Part shown: positions 1-9,120 of the stretch, piece by piece | Position numbering within the stretch: the stretch's first letter is position 1 | How the letters are laid out: every line of letters begins with the position of its first letter | From: an uncultured Bacteroidales bacterium | Lineage (GTDB): Bacteria; Bacteroidota; Bacteroidia; Bacteroidales; P3 | Reading direction: 5' to 3' | Length of the DNA: 34,858 nt | Assembly (NCBI GenBank): GCA_937876865.1 | Contig: CALEFF010000008.1 | Coordinates: 1 to 34,858 of the forward strand | Made by a program: the position numbers and the translations under genes | The notes under the pieces: model-generated | The model's database searches: none | What the model was told of the DNA's origin: nothing | What the model saw: only the letters and a program-made list of their open reading frames with translations

Positions 1-336
1 GAATTTGGTTTCAATGAAAGTGAAGCGGGAACATACGTTCAAAATCTTCAAACAGTAAATGGTTGTGATAGTACTATTACTTTAATTCTTGATGTTAATA
101 GTTCTTTAATGGACGTAGTAGATACAGAGCTTTCTTTCTTCCCTAATCCTACAAAAAGCGAAATTACTTTCAGTCAAGCAATAGAAAGCATAGAAGTAAT
201 GGATTTAAGTGGTAGATGTGTTCTTACTTTCTCTAATGCAAGAGAAATAAACATTGAATCATTGCCTGCTGGTGCGTATTACTTACGCTTAACAAATAAC
301 GACAAAGCTATAATGCGAAAAGTTATTAAGGAATAA
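1..336 (+). CDS. C-terminal end of a T9SS-exported surface protein (type A sorting domain)
   Basis: The reading frame is open from base 1 and ends at TAA 334-336, so the 5' part lies outside the window. The visible ~111 residues start with one copy of a Cys-containing module (EAGTYVQ...VNGCDS) that closely matches the repeats in the large minus-strand protein at 1765-5538. A typical T9SS type A C-terminal domain follows: FFPNPTKSEI, then a middle strand VMDLSGR, then LPAGAYYLRL and a basic end. In this family the domain directs export through the type IX secretion system and is removed at the cell surface. The role of the missing N-terminal part cannot be told; a surface adhesin or structural protein is likely from the repeat. 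A hairpin terminator follows at 359-391. Confidence 0.85.
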   Translation, partial: EFGFNESEAGTYVQNLQTVNGCDSTITLILDVNSSLMDVVDTELSFFPNPTKSEITFSQAIESIEVMDLSGRCVLTFSNAREINIESLPAGAYYLRLTNNDKAIMRKVIKE

Positions 337-358
337 GTATTGATTTAACATAAAAAAT

Positions 359-391
359 AAAAGGCGATTGAGTTTTTTCAGTCGCCTTTTT
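359..391 (+). terminator. Rho-independent terminator after the first gene
   Basis: A 13-bp stem (aaaaggcgattga at 359-371 with tcagtcgcctttt at 378-390, one T.G wobble) encloses a gttttt loop and is followed by a T run. It lies 23 bases after the stop codon of the plus-strand gene. Confidence 0.85.
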
Positions 392-433
392 CATTCGCTA
401 AAATTTTCCTTAGCTTTTTTTTGATTTTTCTTA

Positions 434-470
434 GGAAAAAAACAAAGGGTGAAAGACTTAACTTTCACCC
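434..470 (-). terminator. Rho-independent terminator for the minus-strand gene at 495-1712
   Basis: A perfect 9-bp stem (gggtgaaag 447-455 with ctttcaccc 462-470) surrounds a 6-base loop. Read on the minus strand it is followed by TTTGTTTTTTTCC, the T-rich tail expected of an intrinsic terminator, and it lies 24 bases past the stop codon. Confidence 0.85.
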
Positions 471-494
471 TCATTTATATAGTAAACTCAAGCT

Positions 495-1712
495 TTATTT
501 CACAATTACTTTTGAAGAATAAAGAGAATTATTATTTGTTACTTTTACAAGGTAACAGCCTTTTTGTAAAGAAGAAAGGTTGATTGTAGCATTGTTTGTA
601 ATGCTTCCTTTCATCATTACACGACCTGCCATGTCTATAATCTCCATTTGATGAACTCCTTCTTTTAATCCTGATAAAATTATTACATCTTTGGTTGGGT
701 TAGGAGAGAGAGTTAAAGGATTTGCTTCCACATCTTCCAAACCTACTTCCGCATTTACATCTATGTAATTGTATTCATAATCACATACATATTGCAAAGT
801 GAAGTTTACATCAAGTGCCCAATATTCTTCAATTCTATAAATATTCTTGTTGTTATAGGTTTGAGGACGTGTTAGTTCAGGAGTCCAAGGCATAAGTGTT
901 TCTTCTAAAAGGCGATTATCAAAAGTAAATATAGAACGTTCAGTTTCGTTTTGATTAGCATCGTAAGAGTGTACTTCGGTGCAATTTCCATCTTCATTGT
1001 AAGTGTAAGTTGTTTCGCCGTAAAGATCCCAACCAACTCCATCGTAAGAACTATATTCAATTAAACTTACATTTCCTTGATTGTTATATGTGTAATCAAT
1101 TCTTTCTGATGGAAATAATTCATCTGATGAAGAAAAGAAATCACTATAACTCCAAATTTCTGATGTTAAAAATCCGTTATAATATTCATAATCAACAGCT
1201 TGATATAGCACATCAGACATTGTTAATTCTGCTCTTGTGATTTGACCATTTGAATTGTAGAAATATTCGTAAGTACCACCCAATTCAAATACGCCATCAA
1301 AATTGTTGTAATTAGAACGTGAGGCAAGAAGACCTTGATTATTGTAGGTGTATTCTAAATAATAAACATGTTTCCAATAATTTCCCATTAACTGATAACC
1401 ATCAATACGCACCATTTGATCTTGTTCATTGTAACGAATAGAATCTATCAACTCATATTCAGCAGGAATAAGTTCGTAAACGGATATTAAGCGGCGAGAA
1501 GCATCATAAGAGTAATAACAATTTATGTAATTATCATCACTATTGTAAGAAGATAGTTTGTAATTGTAATCCCCTGTTGAAAGCATCTTTTCAGCAGGAC
1601 GGAAATTCAAAGTCTTTTTTTCTTTATTTCTTTGAAAATGTCTTTCATACTCTTGTGCAGACACAGAAATCACCACCGCACAACAAATCATAAATAATAA
1701 AATCTTTTTCAT
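495..1712 (-). CDS. T9SS-exported protein with YD-like (Rhs-type) repeats
   Basis: A 405-residue protein. It starts with a signal peptide (MKKILLFMICCAVVISVSAQ). The central ~300 residues repeat a Tyr/Asn/Gly pattern such as YTYNNQGLLAS, YFYNSNGQITRAE, YTYNNQGNVSLIE and YTYNEDGNCTE, which resembles the YD/Rhs-type repeats of secreted Bacteroidetes proteins. It ends with a type A T9SS sorting domain (LSPNPTKDVIILSG, IDMAGRVMMKG, LQKGCYLVKV). It should therefore be exported and processed at the cell surface. A TATTTTTG element at 1741-1748 gives it a possible promoter of its own, and AAAGGAG sits just ahead of the ATG. The substrate or binding partner is unknown. Repeat structure and sorting signal are clear; function is not. 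Confidence 0.85.
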   Translation of the reverse strand: MKKILLFMICCAVVISVSAQEYERHFQRNKEKKTLNFRPAEKMLSTGDYNYKLSSYNSDDNYINCYYSYDASRRLISVYELIPAEYELIDSIRYNEQDQMVRIDGYQLMGNYWKHVYYLEYTYNNQGLLASRSNYNNFDGVFELGGTYEYFYNSNGQITRAELTMSDVLYQAVDYEYYNGFLTSEIWSYSDFFSSSDELFPSERIDYTYNNQGNVSLIEYSSYDGVGWDLYGETTYTYNEDGNCTEVHSYDANQNETERSIFTFDNRLLEETLMPWTPELTRPQTYNNKNIYRIEEYWALDVNFTLQYVCDYEYNYIDVNAEVGLEDVEANPLTLSPNPTKDVIILSGLKEGVHQMEIIDMAGRVMMKGSITNNATINLSSLQKGCYLVKVTNNNSLYSSKVIVK

Positions 1713-1740
1713 ACTCCTTTTATTTTAAAGTTTTAGGCTA

Positions 1741-1748
1741 CAAAAATA
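1741..1748 (-). promoter_or_regulatory. Possible Bacteroidetes -7 element for the 495-1712 gene
   Basis: Minus-strand TATTTTTG fits TAnnTTTG and lies 28 bases ahead of the start codon, giving a leader of about 20 bases. No good -33 TTTG is seen, so this is tentative. Confidence 0.35.
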
Positions 1749-1764
1749 ATAAAAAATAATAAAC

Positions 1765-4700
1765 TTATCTTAAAACTTCTATTACACCATTTTTATCAAA
1801 AGTTCTTGATTTTCCTTTTGCTCTAAAATTATAGAAATAAGTACCTTCTGGACTATTTGTTTCGTTAGGATTCCAAAAATCTGACATATCCTCAAATTTA
1901 TCGTTATACCATATTCTTCTTCCATGGCGATTATATATAGTCAACTCTGTAAAATAAAAATAGTTATTATTAAGTAATCCTATTATTTCAAAGACATCGT
2001 TTATTCCATCTCCATTTGCACTTACCATATTAGGAATATTTAGGTGTATTACATTTAAGAGAAGAACGTAAACGCTATCGCATCCATTTATATCAGTTAA
2101 AACTCTTGTGTATTCACCTTCTTCGGTTTCGTTAAATCCATATCCTTCATAGCTATCGCCTTTGTAAATATCTACATTTAAGGTGTCAATAAATACATCA
2201 AAGATAGTAAGGTCTAAATTTACTATGCTATCGCAATCGTTTATTGTTTGAAGATGTTGTGTGTAAAAACCACTTTCTTCTTCATAGAAACCATTATCGT
2301 CATAAGCATATCCACAAAGTTCTGTTCTTATTGTATCGTTATAAATTGGATGTACAATTAAATCAAGATTTACAATAGAGTCGCAACCTTGAATGGTTTG
2401 AAGATGTTGTGTGTAAACACCTGCTTCATTTGTAGAAAAATTATTCTCGTTGTAGAATTCATTTTCACAAATCTCTGCATCAATAGTATAATTGTAAGTA
2501 GGATGAACGGTAAGATTAAGAGAAAATATACTATCACATTCATATATATTAACTTCATTATGAGTATAAATTCCGGTTTGATTTTCCTCAAATCCGTATA
2601 AAGTATATATTTCATTATCACAAATTTCTGCATCAATATTTATACTATGTGTAGGTTGAACATAAAGATTTAAAGTTACGATACTATCACATCCATTTAT
2701 ACTTTGAAGATGTTGAGTGTAAACTCCTGCACTATCTTCAAAGAAATTAAATCTTGTATATTCATCTCCATTACATATTGTGTCATAAATCAAAGTATCG
2801 TATGTGGGATGAACAGTTAATATAAGAACTTTAAGACTATCGCAATTACAATCGGTACTTCCTCTCCAGGTATAAATACCTGCACTATCTACATTGAACA
2901 ATCCATCATTATATACCTGATTATCGCAAATTGAAGCATAGATTGTGTCATAATAAGTTGGGTTTACAATAATTTTTTTCATAGCTACACCACGACAAGA
3001 GCCTTCTTCTGATATATTCAATGACCATTCTATTGTAGAATCCGCCACAAACATAACACTATCATTTGTTTCTTGATTATTCCATAAATAATCAATGTTT
3101 TCAGATGAAAATCCGTCAAAAAAAGTTGCGGATAAAATAACTGTATCTCTTTGACAAACTGTATCAGGTCCTGAAATATTTGACAATAGATTAAAATCAA
3201 TTGTAACGGGTACAATTAGGGTATCTCTACAATAGGAGTCTGTGATAGTAGATACTAATTTTATATCATAAGTTCCATTGTCAGGATAAAATCTTGATAT
3301 ACTATCGCCCCTTAATATTGAGTCATTTTCCAAAATCCAATAAGAAGTATCAAGAACGTGATTTGTGAAAACATTGTATGAAGTGTCAAAAATCATATAA
3401 CTTAAATCGTTTAGATAAGCGTAACTATTACAAGTGTCTATTGTTAAATTTGCCACAGATTTTGGATAAATAGATATAGAATGAGACGATATTGTGAAAT
3501 TACATTCGGGTTTACCAACAAAGGATGCCGTACAAAAATATTCATTACTATCTATTGGAACTAAAATATCATAATTGGTAGAAAGAATTGTTGTATCTCC
3601 TTCTCTATACCATTTATATTCAAATCCTAAAGGTGCTCTCAAATGAATAGAATCCATAGCATCACATTGGTTGTAAAGATATATTCGTTTCCTATCACAA
3701 TTAAGAGTAAAATAAGCATAACCGAAGTGTCCTCCATCTTTACAATCGTATGTGGTTAAACGTATTTTAATATCTTCTCCATGATATGGAGCAATATCAA
3801 CTCCAACTGTAGTCCAATCTTTCCATATAATTGTAGAATTATTATAAGTATTTTGATTCCACCCTAACTCTCCACTTGCATAAAAGTCTGCAAAAGCACA
3901 TGTACTATCGATTAAATTTCCTTCATCATCAAGAATTTCAAGTGTAAAACGAGGCTGGTTTTCCAAAGTGTGATCAGGATTTTGTAAAACAACGGCATAT
4001 TTTAATGTAATCATATCAAACTGATTTGTATCTACGCTATAATCATAAGAAATACTTTCAGCCTCAGCACCTGTTGAAGAATTTCCAAGTTTAATACTTG
4101 CTTTTTCTCCTTCAGGTACTTGTTTTAAAAGATAATTTGTATAATAATCAGTAGAAGTTTTACTTAATACAACAGAATGTCTACTTGAACTTAAATACTC
4201 ATATCTATAAGGGTTATCGTAAACGCCATAAGTAGGATATACATTATCCGCAGATAAATTAATGTAATCAATACATCTATTAATTCCTGTTATGAATGTA
4301 CGAGTACTATAAACAGGTGATTTACCACATTCATCACATAAAGAAAACACATTTACTTTATATTGAGTAGCTTCATTAAGTCCTTCTATAATTGCTTCTT
4401 CTACTCCGCTCGGAACAGTATCATAGAAAACTGTATCATAAGGAGATGAATTATATGTACATACAACAAGATAATTCTCAATAGTACTATCAGCATCGGT
4501 CCAATATACTCTTGCTGAATTATATGTAATATCTGTTACAGTAGGCGATATTCTAGGACAACCAAAATATTTGTTTAACAAATAATCAACATTGCAATAG
4601 AAAAAGCCACCATAACCACCTGTAATTCTAATAGACGATGTTGTATTACATTCTTTAGGCAACGAATATTGATTATCTGTTGTTAACACAAAGCCGGTTG

Positions 4701-5538
4701 AATTTTTATTTACATACCAATTAGCATTAGGTACAGAATCCCAAGATATATAAATTGAATCATCGTCATAACTTATTTCGGTATTTTCTGGCAAGAAATT
4801 TTGACAACTTGTATTTCCTAATGTTCCACACATCGGTATACTATCACAACTACCATAAACATGGTAATGTATAAAAGAATAAGGTGGTATGTTTATTAAT
4901 ACAGAATCTGTATTAGAAAGTACTGTATGAATAATGCTATTTGGGTTTGCTAAATTAGAACTATAAGCGGTTAATGTACCACTACTATTTACTGGAGGAG
5001 GATATAAAATGTAATCAACTGCAAAAGAATTATAACCATGCCCGTCCCAATGAAGCATAACAGATGTTGAATCGATGTATTCATGTGTTATATCACTCGG
5101 TGCTTCACAATCGCAGAACTGAACAATAATCTCAAAGCTCTCAACAGGATTGTCGTTATCTACATAAAAATCTATAGTTATTTCATCCGTATCACTATAA
5201 AGAATATATTCATAGTAAACATCATGAGCACTTTTTATAATAATTTCTTCTGAACTCGTATCTCCCTTGTAAATAGTATAACAATTGTTAGGGTTTATAT
5301 AATATTCATATTCACTATGCACAATTATCTTACAACCATAATTGGGATTTGTAGCTTTAATTGTATAAGAAGAATTAACACGAGGAGAATGTGGATTGCC
5401 GGGACCATTATCAGCATAGACAACGCAATAGTCTGAAACAATACTTTGATGATTGTTCGTTCCCATTAGAATAGTATCTTGTCCAAAGACAAAGTTTAAA
5501 CCAAAACTTAAAAATATTAAAAAAAGTATTCTTTTCAT
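1765..5538 (-). CDS. Large multidomain T9SS surface protein with six Cys repeats and a type B (CHU_C) sorting domain
   Basis: About 1,257 residues from the chosen start MKRILFLIFLSFG, which opens a signal peptide. An upstream in-frame ATG at 5565 would add residues before the signal and would lie ahead of the predicted transcription start. Domains: fibronectin type III-like segments near residues 140 and 330; an Ig/PKD-like stretch near 690-850; six tandem ~48-residue modules from about 858 to 1166, most carrying a Cys near the start, a (S/E)AGVYTQHLQ-like strand and a CDSIV motif; then a gliding-motility C-terminal domain (VSANGDGINDVFEI, YNRHGRRIWYN, PEGTYFYNF), the type B T9SS signal that typically anchors proteins at the surface. 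The first five modules keep the early Cys; the sixth has lost it (IYKGDSY). Likely an adhesin or matrix protein; the ligand is unknown. Confidence 0.88.
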   Translation of the reverse strand: MKRILFLIFLSFGLNFVFGQDTILMGTNNHQSIVSDYCVVYADNGPGNPHSPRVNSSYTIKATNPNYGCKIIVHSEYEYYINPNNCYTIYKGDTSSEEIIIKSAHDVYYEYILYSDTDEITIDFYVDNDNPVESFEIIVQFCDCEAPSDITHEYIDSTSVMLHWDGHGYNSFAVDYILYPPPVNSSGTLTAYSSNLANPNSIIHTVLSNTDSVLINIPPYSFIHYHVYGSCDSIPMCGTLGNTSCQNFLPENTEISYDDDSIYISWDSVPNANWYVNKNSTGFVLTTDNQYSLPKECNTTSSIRITGGYGGFFYCNVDYLLNKYFGCPRISPTVTDITYNSARVYWTDADSTIENYLVVCTYNSSPYDTVFYDTVPSGVEEAIIEGLNEATQYKVNVFSLCDECGKSPVYSTRTFITGINRCIDYINLSADNVYPTYGVYDNPYRYEYLSSSRHSVVLSKTSTDYYTNYLLKQVPEGEKASIKLGNSSTGAEAESISYDYSVDTNQFDMITLKYAVVLQNPDHTLENQPRFTLEILDDEGNLIDSTCAFADFYASGELGWNQNTYNNSTIIWKDWTTVGVDIAPYHGEDIKIRLTTYDCKDGGHFGYAYFTLNCDRKRIYLYNQCDAMDSIHLRAPLGFEYKWYREGDTTILSTNYDILVPIDSNEYFCTASFVGKPECNFTISSHSISIYPKSVANLTIDTCNSYAYLNDLSYMIFDTSYNVFTNHVLDTSYWILENDSILRGDSISRFYPDNGTYDIKLVSTITDSYCRDTLIVPVTIDFNLLSNISGPDTVCQRDTVILSATFFDGFSSENIDYLWNNQETNDSVMFVADSTIEWSLNISEEGSCRGVAMKKIIVNPTYYDTIYASICDNQVYNDGLFNVDSAGIYTWRGSTDCNCDSLKVLILTVHPTYDTLIYDTICNGDEYTRFNFFEDSAGVYTQHLQSINGCDSIVTLNLYVQPTHSINIDAEICDNEIYTLYGFEENQTGIYTHNEVNIYECDSIFSLNLTVHPTYNYTIDAEICENEFYNENNFSTNEAGVYTQHLQTIQGCDSIVNLDLIVHPIYNDTIRTELCGYAYDDNGFYEEESGFYTQHLQTINDCDSIVNLDLTIFDVFIDTLNVDIYKGDSYEGYGFNETEEGEYTRVLTDINGCDSVYVLLLNVIHLNIPNMVSANGDGINDVFEIIGLLNNNYFYFTELTIYNRHGRRIWYNDKFEDMSDFWNPNETNSPEGTYFYNFRAKGKSRTFDKNGVIEVLR
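2040..2965 (-). repeat. Six tandem ~48-codon repeats within the surface protein gene
   Basis: The repeats share the pattern (I/L)C(D/N)xE.Y, a Phe-rich strand, (E)AG(V/I)YT, (Q)HLQ(T/S)I, then GCDSI(V)xL(N/D)L, each ending in V(H/Q)PTY or similar. The DNA copies have diverged, so this is an old protein repeat and not a recent duplication. Confidence 0.85.
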
Positions 5539-5562
5539 TAAATATATTATTGATATGATGTG

Positions 5563-5594
5563 CAAAATTATATATTTAATATATTTTAAACAAT
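5563..5594 (-). promoter_or_regulatory. Promoter of the large surface protein gene
   Basis: Minus-strand TAATTTTG (5563-5570) matches TAnnTTTG, with ATTG about 20 bases upstream as the -33 element. Transcription would start near 5557, just ahead of the MKRIL start at 5538, which supports that start codon. Confidence 0.5.
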
Positions 5595-5630
5595 TTTTTT
5601 TGGTTCTTTTTTATTACAATAATAAAAATA

Positions 5631-5664
5631 AAAGCGGAGCATTTTGTAAAATACTCCACTTTTT
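5631..5664 (-). terminator. Intrinsic terminator after gcvP
   Basis: An imperfect hairpin (ggagcatttt/aaaatactcc with one C.A mismatch) is flanked on the minus strand by CGCTTTTATTTTTATTATT. It lies just past the gcvP stop codon at 5689. Confidence 0.7.
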
Positions 5665-5688
5665 ATTTTATGTTTTTATCTTTTAGAC

Positions 5689-8520
5689 TTATTCAGCCCA
5701 AGCTACAACAAGATTTCTGTCGCCGTATGCGTCATCTACTCTTGATGCACATGGCCAATATTTGTCATCGTGTTCAAGAGGGAAGGCTGCCATTTGACGA
5801 GTGTATGGTCTATCCCATGTATCTGCACATACAACTTGCATTGTGTGTGGTGCATTCATAATTAAGTTGTTTTGCTTGTCTGCTTTTCCTTCTTCTATGT
5901 CGCGAATTTCTTGACGGATTTGAATCAATGCATCGCATAATCTATCCATTTCTGATAATGGTTCTGATTCTGTTGGTTCTATCATCAATGTTCCGTGAAC
6001 AGGGAAGGCAACAGTAGGAGCGTGGAATCCGTAGTCCATCAAACGTTTTGCTATATCTCCACATTGTACGCCTGATGATAGAGAGAATTGGTTGCAATCC
6101 ATGATAAATTCATGAGCACACATTCCATTTGTTCCTGTGTAAAGGATATTGTATGCTGTTGCTATTCTTGTACGCATATAGTTTGCGTTTAAGATTGCGT
6201 ATTTTGTTGCTTGTGCTAATCCTTCGCCACCGCACATTTTTAAGTATCCGTATGTGATTGGTAATAAGCCAGCACTACCAAATGGAGAGGCGGCTACAGG
6301 TGAGCCTTTTGTAGAACCTGTTGATATTGTGCCGTGTGTTGGAAGATAATCAGCAAGTGCAGCTGTACATCCAATAGGTCCAACTCCTGGACCACCACCA
6401 CCGTGAGGCATTGCAAATGATTTGTGTAGGTTTAAGTGGCAAACGTCTGCTCCCATAAAGCCTGGTGAGGTCAAACCTATTTGTGCATTCATATTTGCAC
6501 CGTCCATATAAACCAATCCACCGTTTTCGTGAATTATGTTGATAATATCTATAATACCTTCTTCAAATACTCCGTGAGTTGAAGGGTAAGTAATCATTAA
6601 ACAAGAAAGATTTTCTTTGTTTGCTTCTGCTTTTTCTTTTAAGTCAGCTATATCGATTTCTCCTTCTGCTGTTGTTTTGATTACTATAATGTTCATTCCT
6701 GCCATTGCTGCAGATGCAGGGTTTGTTCCGTGAGCAGAAGCTGGAATCAAGCACACTCTTCTGTTTTCTTGTCCGTTTGCTATTTGGTAGTTACGAATTG
6801 TCATCAATCCTGCATATTCTCCTGCTGCTCCTGAGTTAGGTTGAAGACTTACTTTGGCAAATCCTGTGATTTTTGAAAGGATTCTATCCATATCTTCAAC
6901 AAGTTCGTAGTATCCTTCTGCTTGATCTCTTGGTACAAATGGGTGAACGTTTGCAAATTCTGCCCATGTGAATGGTATCATTTCCATTGCGGCGTTCAAT
7001 TTCATTGTACAAGATCCAAGAGGAATCATTGCTCTATTTAAAGACAAGTCTTTTACTTCCATTTTCTTTAAGTATCTCATCATTTCTGTTTCTGAATGAT
7101 AAGAAGAGAATACTTTTTGAGTAAGGATTGCTGATTGTCTTTTTAAGTTTGCAGGTATTCCTTTTGGTTCAGCACAAGAAAATTCTACAAATTCTTTGCC
7201 TGCTGCTTTTGCAAGTACTCTTAAAACTCTTTCTACGCCTTGGCAAGAAGTTGTTTCGTCTGTTGAAATTCCTATTGTTTTGTTATCTATCAATAAGAAG
7301 TTTATTTTGTTTTCAACTGCTATTTTACAAACTTTTTCTGCTTCAATAGGACATGCTAAACGTATTGTATCGAAATAAGTTTCGTTTAATTGAGTGTAGC
7401 CGTATGTCTTTGCATTTTCTGCAATTGTAGTTGCAGTTTTGTTAATATCTTGTGCTATTTCTCTAATTCCTTCTGCTCCGTGCCAAGCTGCATATTGTCC
7501 TGCCATAATTGCAACAAGGGCTTGTGCAGTACAAATGTTAGAAGTTGCTTTTTCACGTTTTATGTGTTGTTCTCTTGTTTGAAGAGCAAGACGGAAAGCT
7601 TTGTTACCTTGTGCATCAACGGTTTGTCCTATGATTCTACCTGGCATTGTTCTTTTGAAGTTTTCTGTGCAAGCAAAATATGCAGCAGAAGGACCACCAA
7701 AGCTCATTGGACAACCAAATCTTTGAGTTGTTCCACAAACGCAATCAGCTCCCCATTCTCCTGGAGGAGTTAATAAAGCTAAACTCATTAAATCTGCTGC
7801 AACTGCAACAAATATTCCTTTTGCTTTTGCATCTGCTGTGAAAGCTGCATAATCCAATACTTCACCTTTACGATTTGGATATTGAACTATTGCACCAAAG
7901 AAAGTAGAATCAAGAACTGTGTCATCGCTTCCAACAACTACTTCAATTCCACGAGGAAGAGCTCTTGTTTTTATTACATCTATTGATTGAGAGAAAAGAT
8001 TTTCGCTAACAAAGAATTTGTTTACGTTATCTTTTTGTTGTTGGCGACTTCTTGAACCATAGAACATAAGCATTGCTTCTGCACATGCGGTTGCTTCGTC
8101 TAACAATGAAGCATTAGCCAAAGGCATTGCTGTCATAGAGCAAATCATTGTTTGGAAAGTGAAAAGAGTTTCCAAACGGCCTTGTGAAATTTCAGCTTGG
8201 TAAGGAGTATATGAAGTGTACCAACCTGGATTTTCTAAAATATTTCTTTGTAATACGGCAGGAACTATTGTGTTGTAGTATCCTTGTCCGATGTATGTCT
8301 CATACATTTTGTTTTTTGAGGCCATACCTTTTAACATAGTGAAATATTCATATTCATTCATTCCTTGTGGAAGGTCCAAAGGTTGTTTGAAACGAATTTT
8401 TGCAGGTATAGTCTTATCAATTAGTTCATCAATGCTACTAACGCCGATGACTTTTAACATCTTCTCAACTTCTGCTGGTTGAGGACCGTTATGACGGTGT
8501 GCAAAATTATTAGTTATCAT
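5689..8520 (-). CDS. gcvP: Glycine dehydrogenase (aminomethyl-transferring), glycine cleavage P protein
   Basis: A 943-residue single-chain P protein, the usual length when both halves are fused. It decarboxylates glycine with PLP and passes the aminomethyl group to the lipoyl arm of GcvH. The PLP lysine motif NLHKSFAMPHGGGGPG is present (Lys700), as are the family blocks PLGSCTMKLNAA, PNSGAAGEY and SAHGTNPASA. The N terminus (RHNGP..EVEKMLKVIGVSS..ELI) matches the family, so the ATG at 8520 is accepted. gcvT, gcvH and lpd are not in the window. The 46-bp gap to the upstream nitroreductase holds no glycine riboswitch, and the gene may be co-transcribed with fabD and the nitroreductase. Confidence 0.97.
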   Translation of the reverse strand: MITNNFAHRHNGPQPAEVEKMLKVIGVSSIDELIDKTIPAKIRFKQPLDLPQGMNEYEYFTMLKGMASKNKMYETYIGQGYYNTIVPAVLQRNILENPGWYTSYTPYQAEISQGRLETLFTFQTMICSMTAMPLANASLLDEATACAEAMLMFYGSRSRQQQKDNVNKFFVSENLFSQSIDVIKTRALPRGIEVVVGSDDTVLDSTFFGAIVQYPNRKGEVLDYAAFTADAKAKGIFVAVAADLMSLALLTPPGEWGADCVCGTTQRFGCPMSFGGPSAAYFACTENFKRTMPGRIIGQTVDAQGNKAFRLALQTREQHIKREKATSNICTAQALVAIMAGQYAAWHGAEGIREIAQDINKTATTIAENAKTYGYTQLNETYFDTIRLACPIEAEKVCKIAVENKINFLLIDNKTIGISTDETTSCQGVERVLRVLAKAAGKEFVEFSCAEPKGIPANLKRQSAILTQKVFSSYHSETEMMRYLKKMEVKDLSLNRAMIPLGSCTMKLNAAMEMIPFTWAEFANVHPFVPRDQAEGYYELVEDMDRILSKITGFAKVSLQPNSGAAGEYAGLMTIRNYQIANGQENRRVCLIPASAHGTNPASAAMAGMNIIVIKTTAEGEIDIADLKEKAEANKENLSCLMITYPSTHGVFEEGIIDIINIIHENGGLVYMDGANMNAQIGLTSPGFMGADVCHLNLHKSFAMPHGGGGPGVGPIGCTAALADYLPTHGTISTGSTKGSPVAASPFGSAGLLPITYGYLKMCGGEGLAQATKYAILNANYMRTRIATAYNILYTGTNGMCAHEFIMDCNQFSLSSGVQCGDIAKRLMDYGFHAPTVAFPVHGTLMIEPTESEPLSEMDRLCDALIQIRQEIRDIEEGKADKQNNLIMNAPHTMQVVCADTWDRPYTRQMAAFPLEHDDKYWPCASRVDDAYGDRNLVVAWAE

Positions 8521-8566
8521 CTTGCTAAATGTTTGTTGTTATTTATTTTATAATTTATTTTCTTTC

Positions 8567-9109
8567 TTATCTTTTATAGGAATTAAAATGCACAATTTCC
8601 TTTAATGGTTTGCGAATCTTTTTTCTTGTAATAGCTGCCGAATAACCCAAAGAAATTACCAAAGGTATGCGTTTCTTTTCGGGTACATCAAGCAATTGTT
8701 TCAATCCTTTTTCATCAAACCAACCAAGTATGCAACTTCCAAGACCTAATTCGGCGGCTTGCATACATATATTATTAGCCGCAATTCCTATATCTAAAAG
8801 AGGATATTCCTTATCCTTTATAACCGAGCCTAAGGAGGCTGTAAGATTAGCTTTTTCTAAAACTATTGCAATTAAGACGGGAGCTTGCTTCACAAAACGA
8901 TTCATTCCCATTGTTGCAATCCTTCTTTGAGCTTGTTCAAGTATTGGTTGATTATTTATTACAATAAAAGACCAAGGCTGAGAATTGCAAGCAGAAGCCG
9001 AAAGTCTTCCTGCTTCAAGGCAAGCAAGGATTTTCTCTTCTTCTACTTTTTGAGAAGTATATTTTCTATCGCTTTGTCTTCTTAACAATAAGTCTTTAAA
9101 GCTATCCAT
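8567..9109 (-). CDS. Nitroreductase-family FMN oxidoreductase
   Basis: A 180-residue protein of the small nitroreductase family (NAD(P)H-dependent, FMN-binding, usually dimeric). Family marks are the N-terminal LLLRRQSDRKY with the phosphate-binding Arg pair, SASACNSQPWSFIV, the helix DIGIAANNICMQAAELGLGSCILGWF and the C-terminal VISLGY. The segment matches the family's usual length and no domain is missing. Its start lies 11 bp after the fabD stop codon, so the two are probably one transcript. The physiological substrate cannot be predicted; this family reduces quinones, flavins or nitro compounds. Confidence 0.9.
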   Translation of the reverse strand: MDSFKDLLLRRQSDRKYTSQKVEEEKILACLEAGRLSASACNSQPWSFIVINNQPILEQAQRRIATMGMNRFVKQAPVLIAIVLEKANLTASLGSVIKDKEYPLLDIGIAANNICMQAAELGLGSCILGWFDEKGLKQLLDVPEKKRIPLVISLGYSAAITRKKIRKPLKEIVHFNSYKR

Positions 9110-9120
9110 CGCAAAAAAAA

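Noticed and set aside
7390..7773. Plus-strand open frame of 127 codons opposite gcvP
   Set aside because: It is the complement of a well-conserved gene, is rich in Cys and Ser as expected from antisense reading, and has no recognisable domain.
8521..8566. Glycine riboswitch ahead of gcvP
   Set aside because: The gap is only 46 bp, too short for the aptamer, and no riboswitch core is seen.
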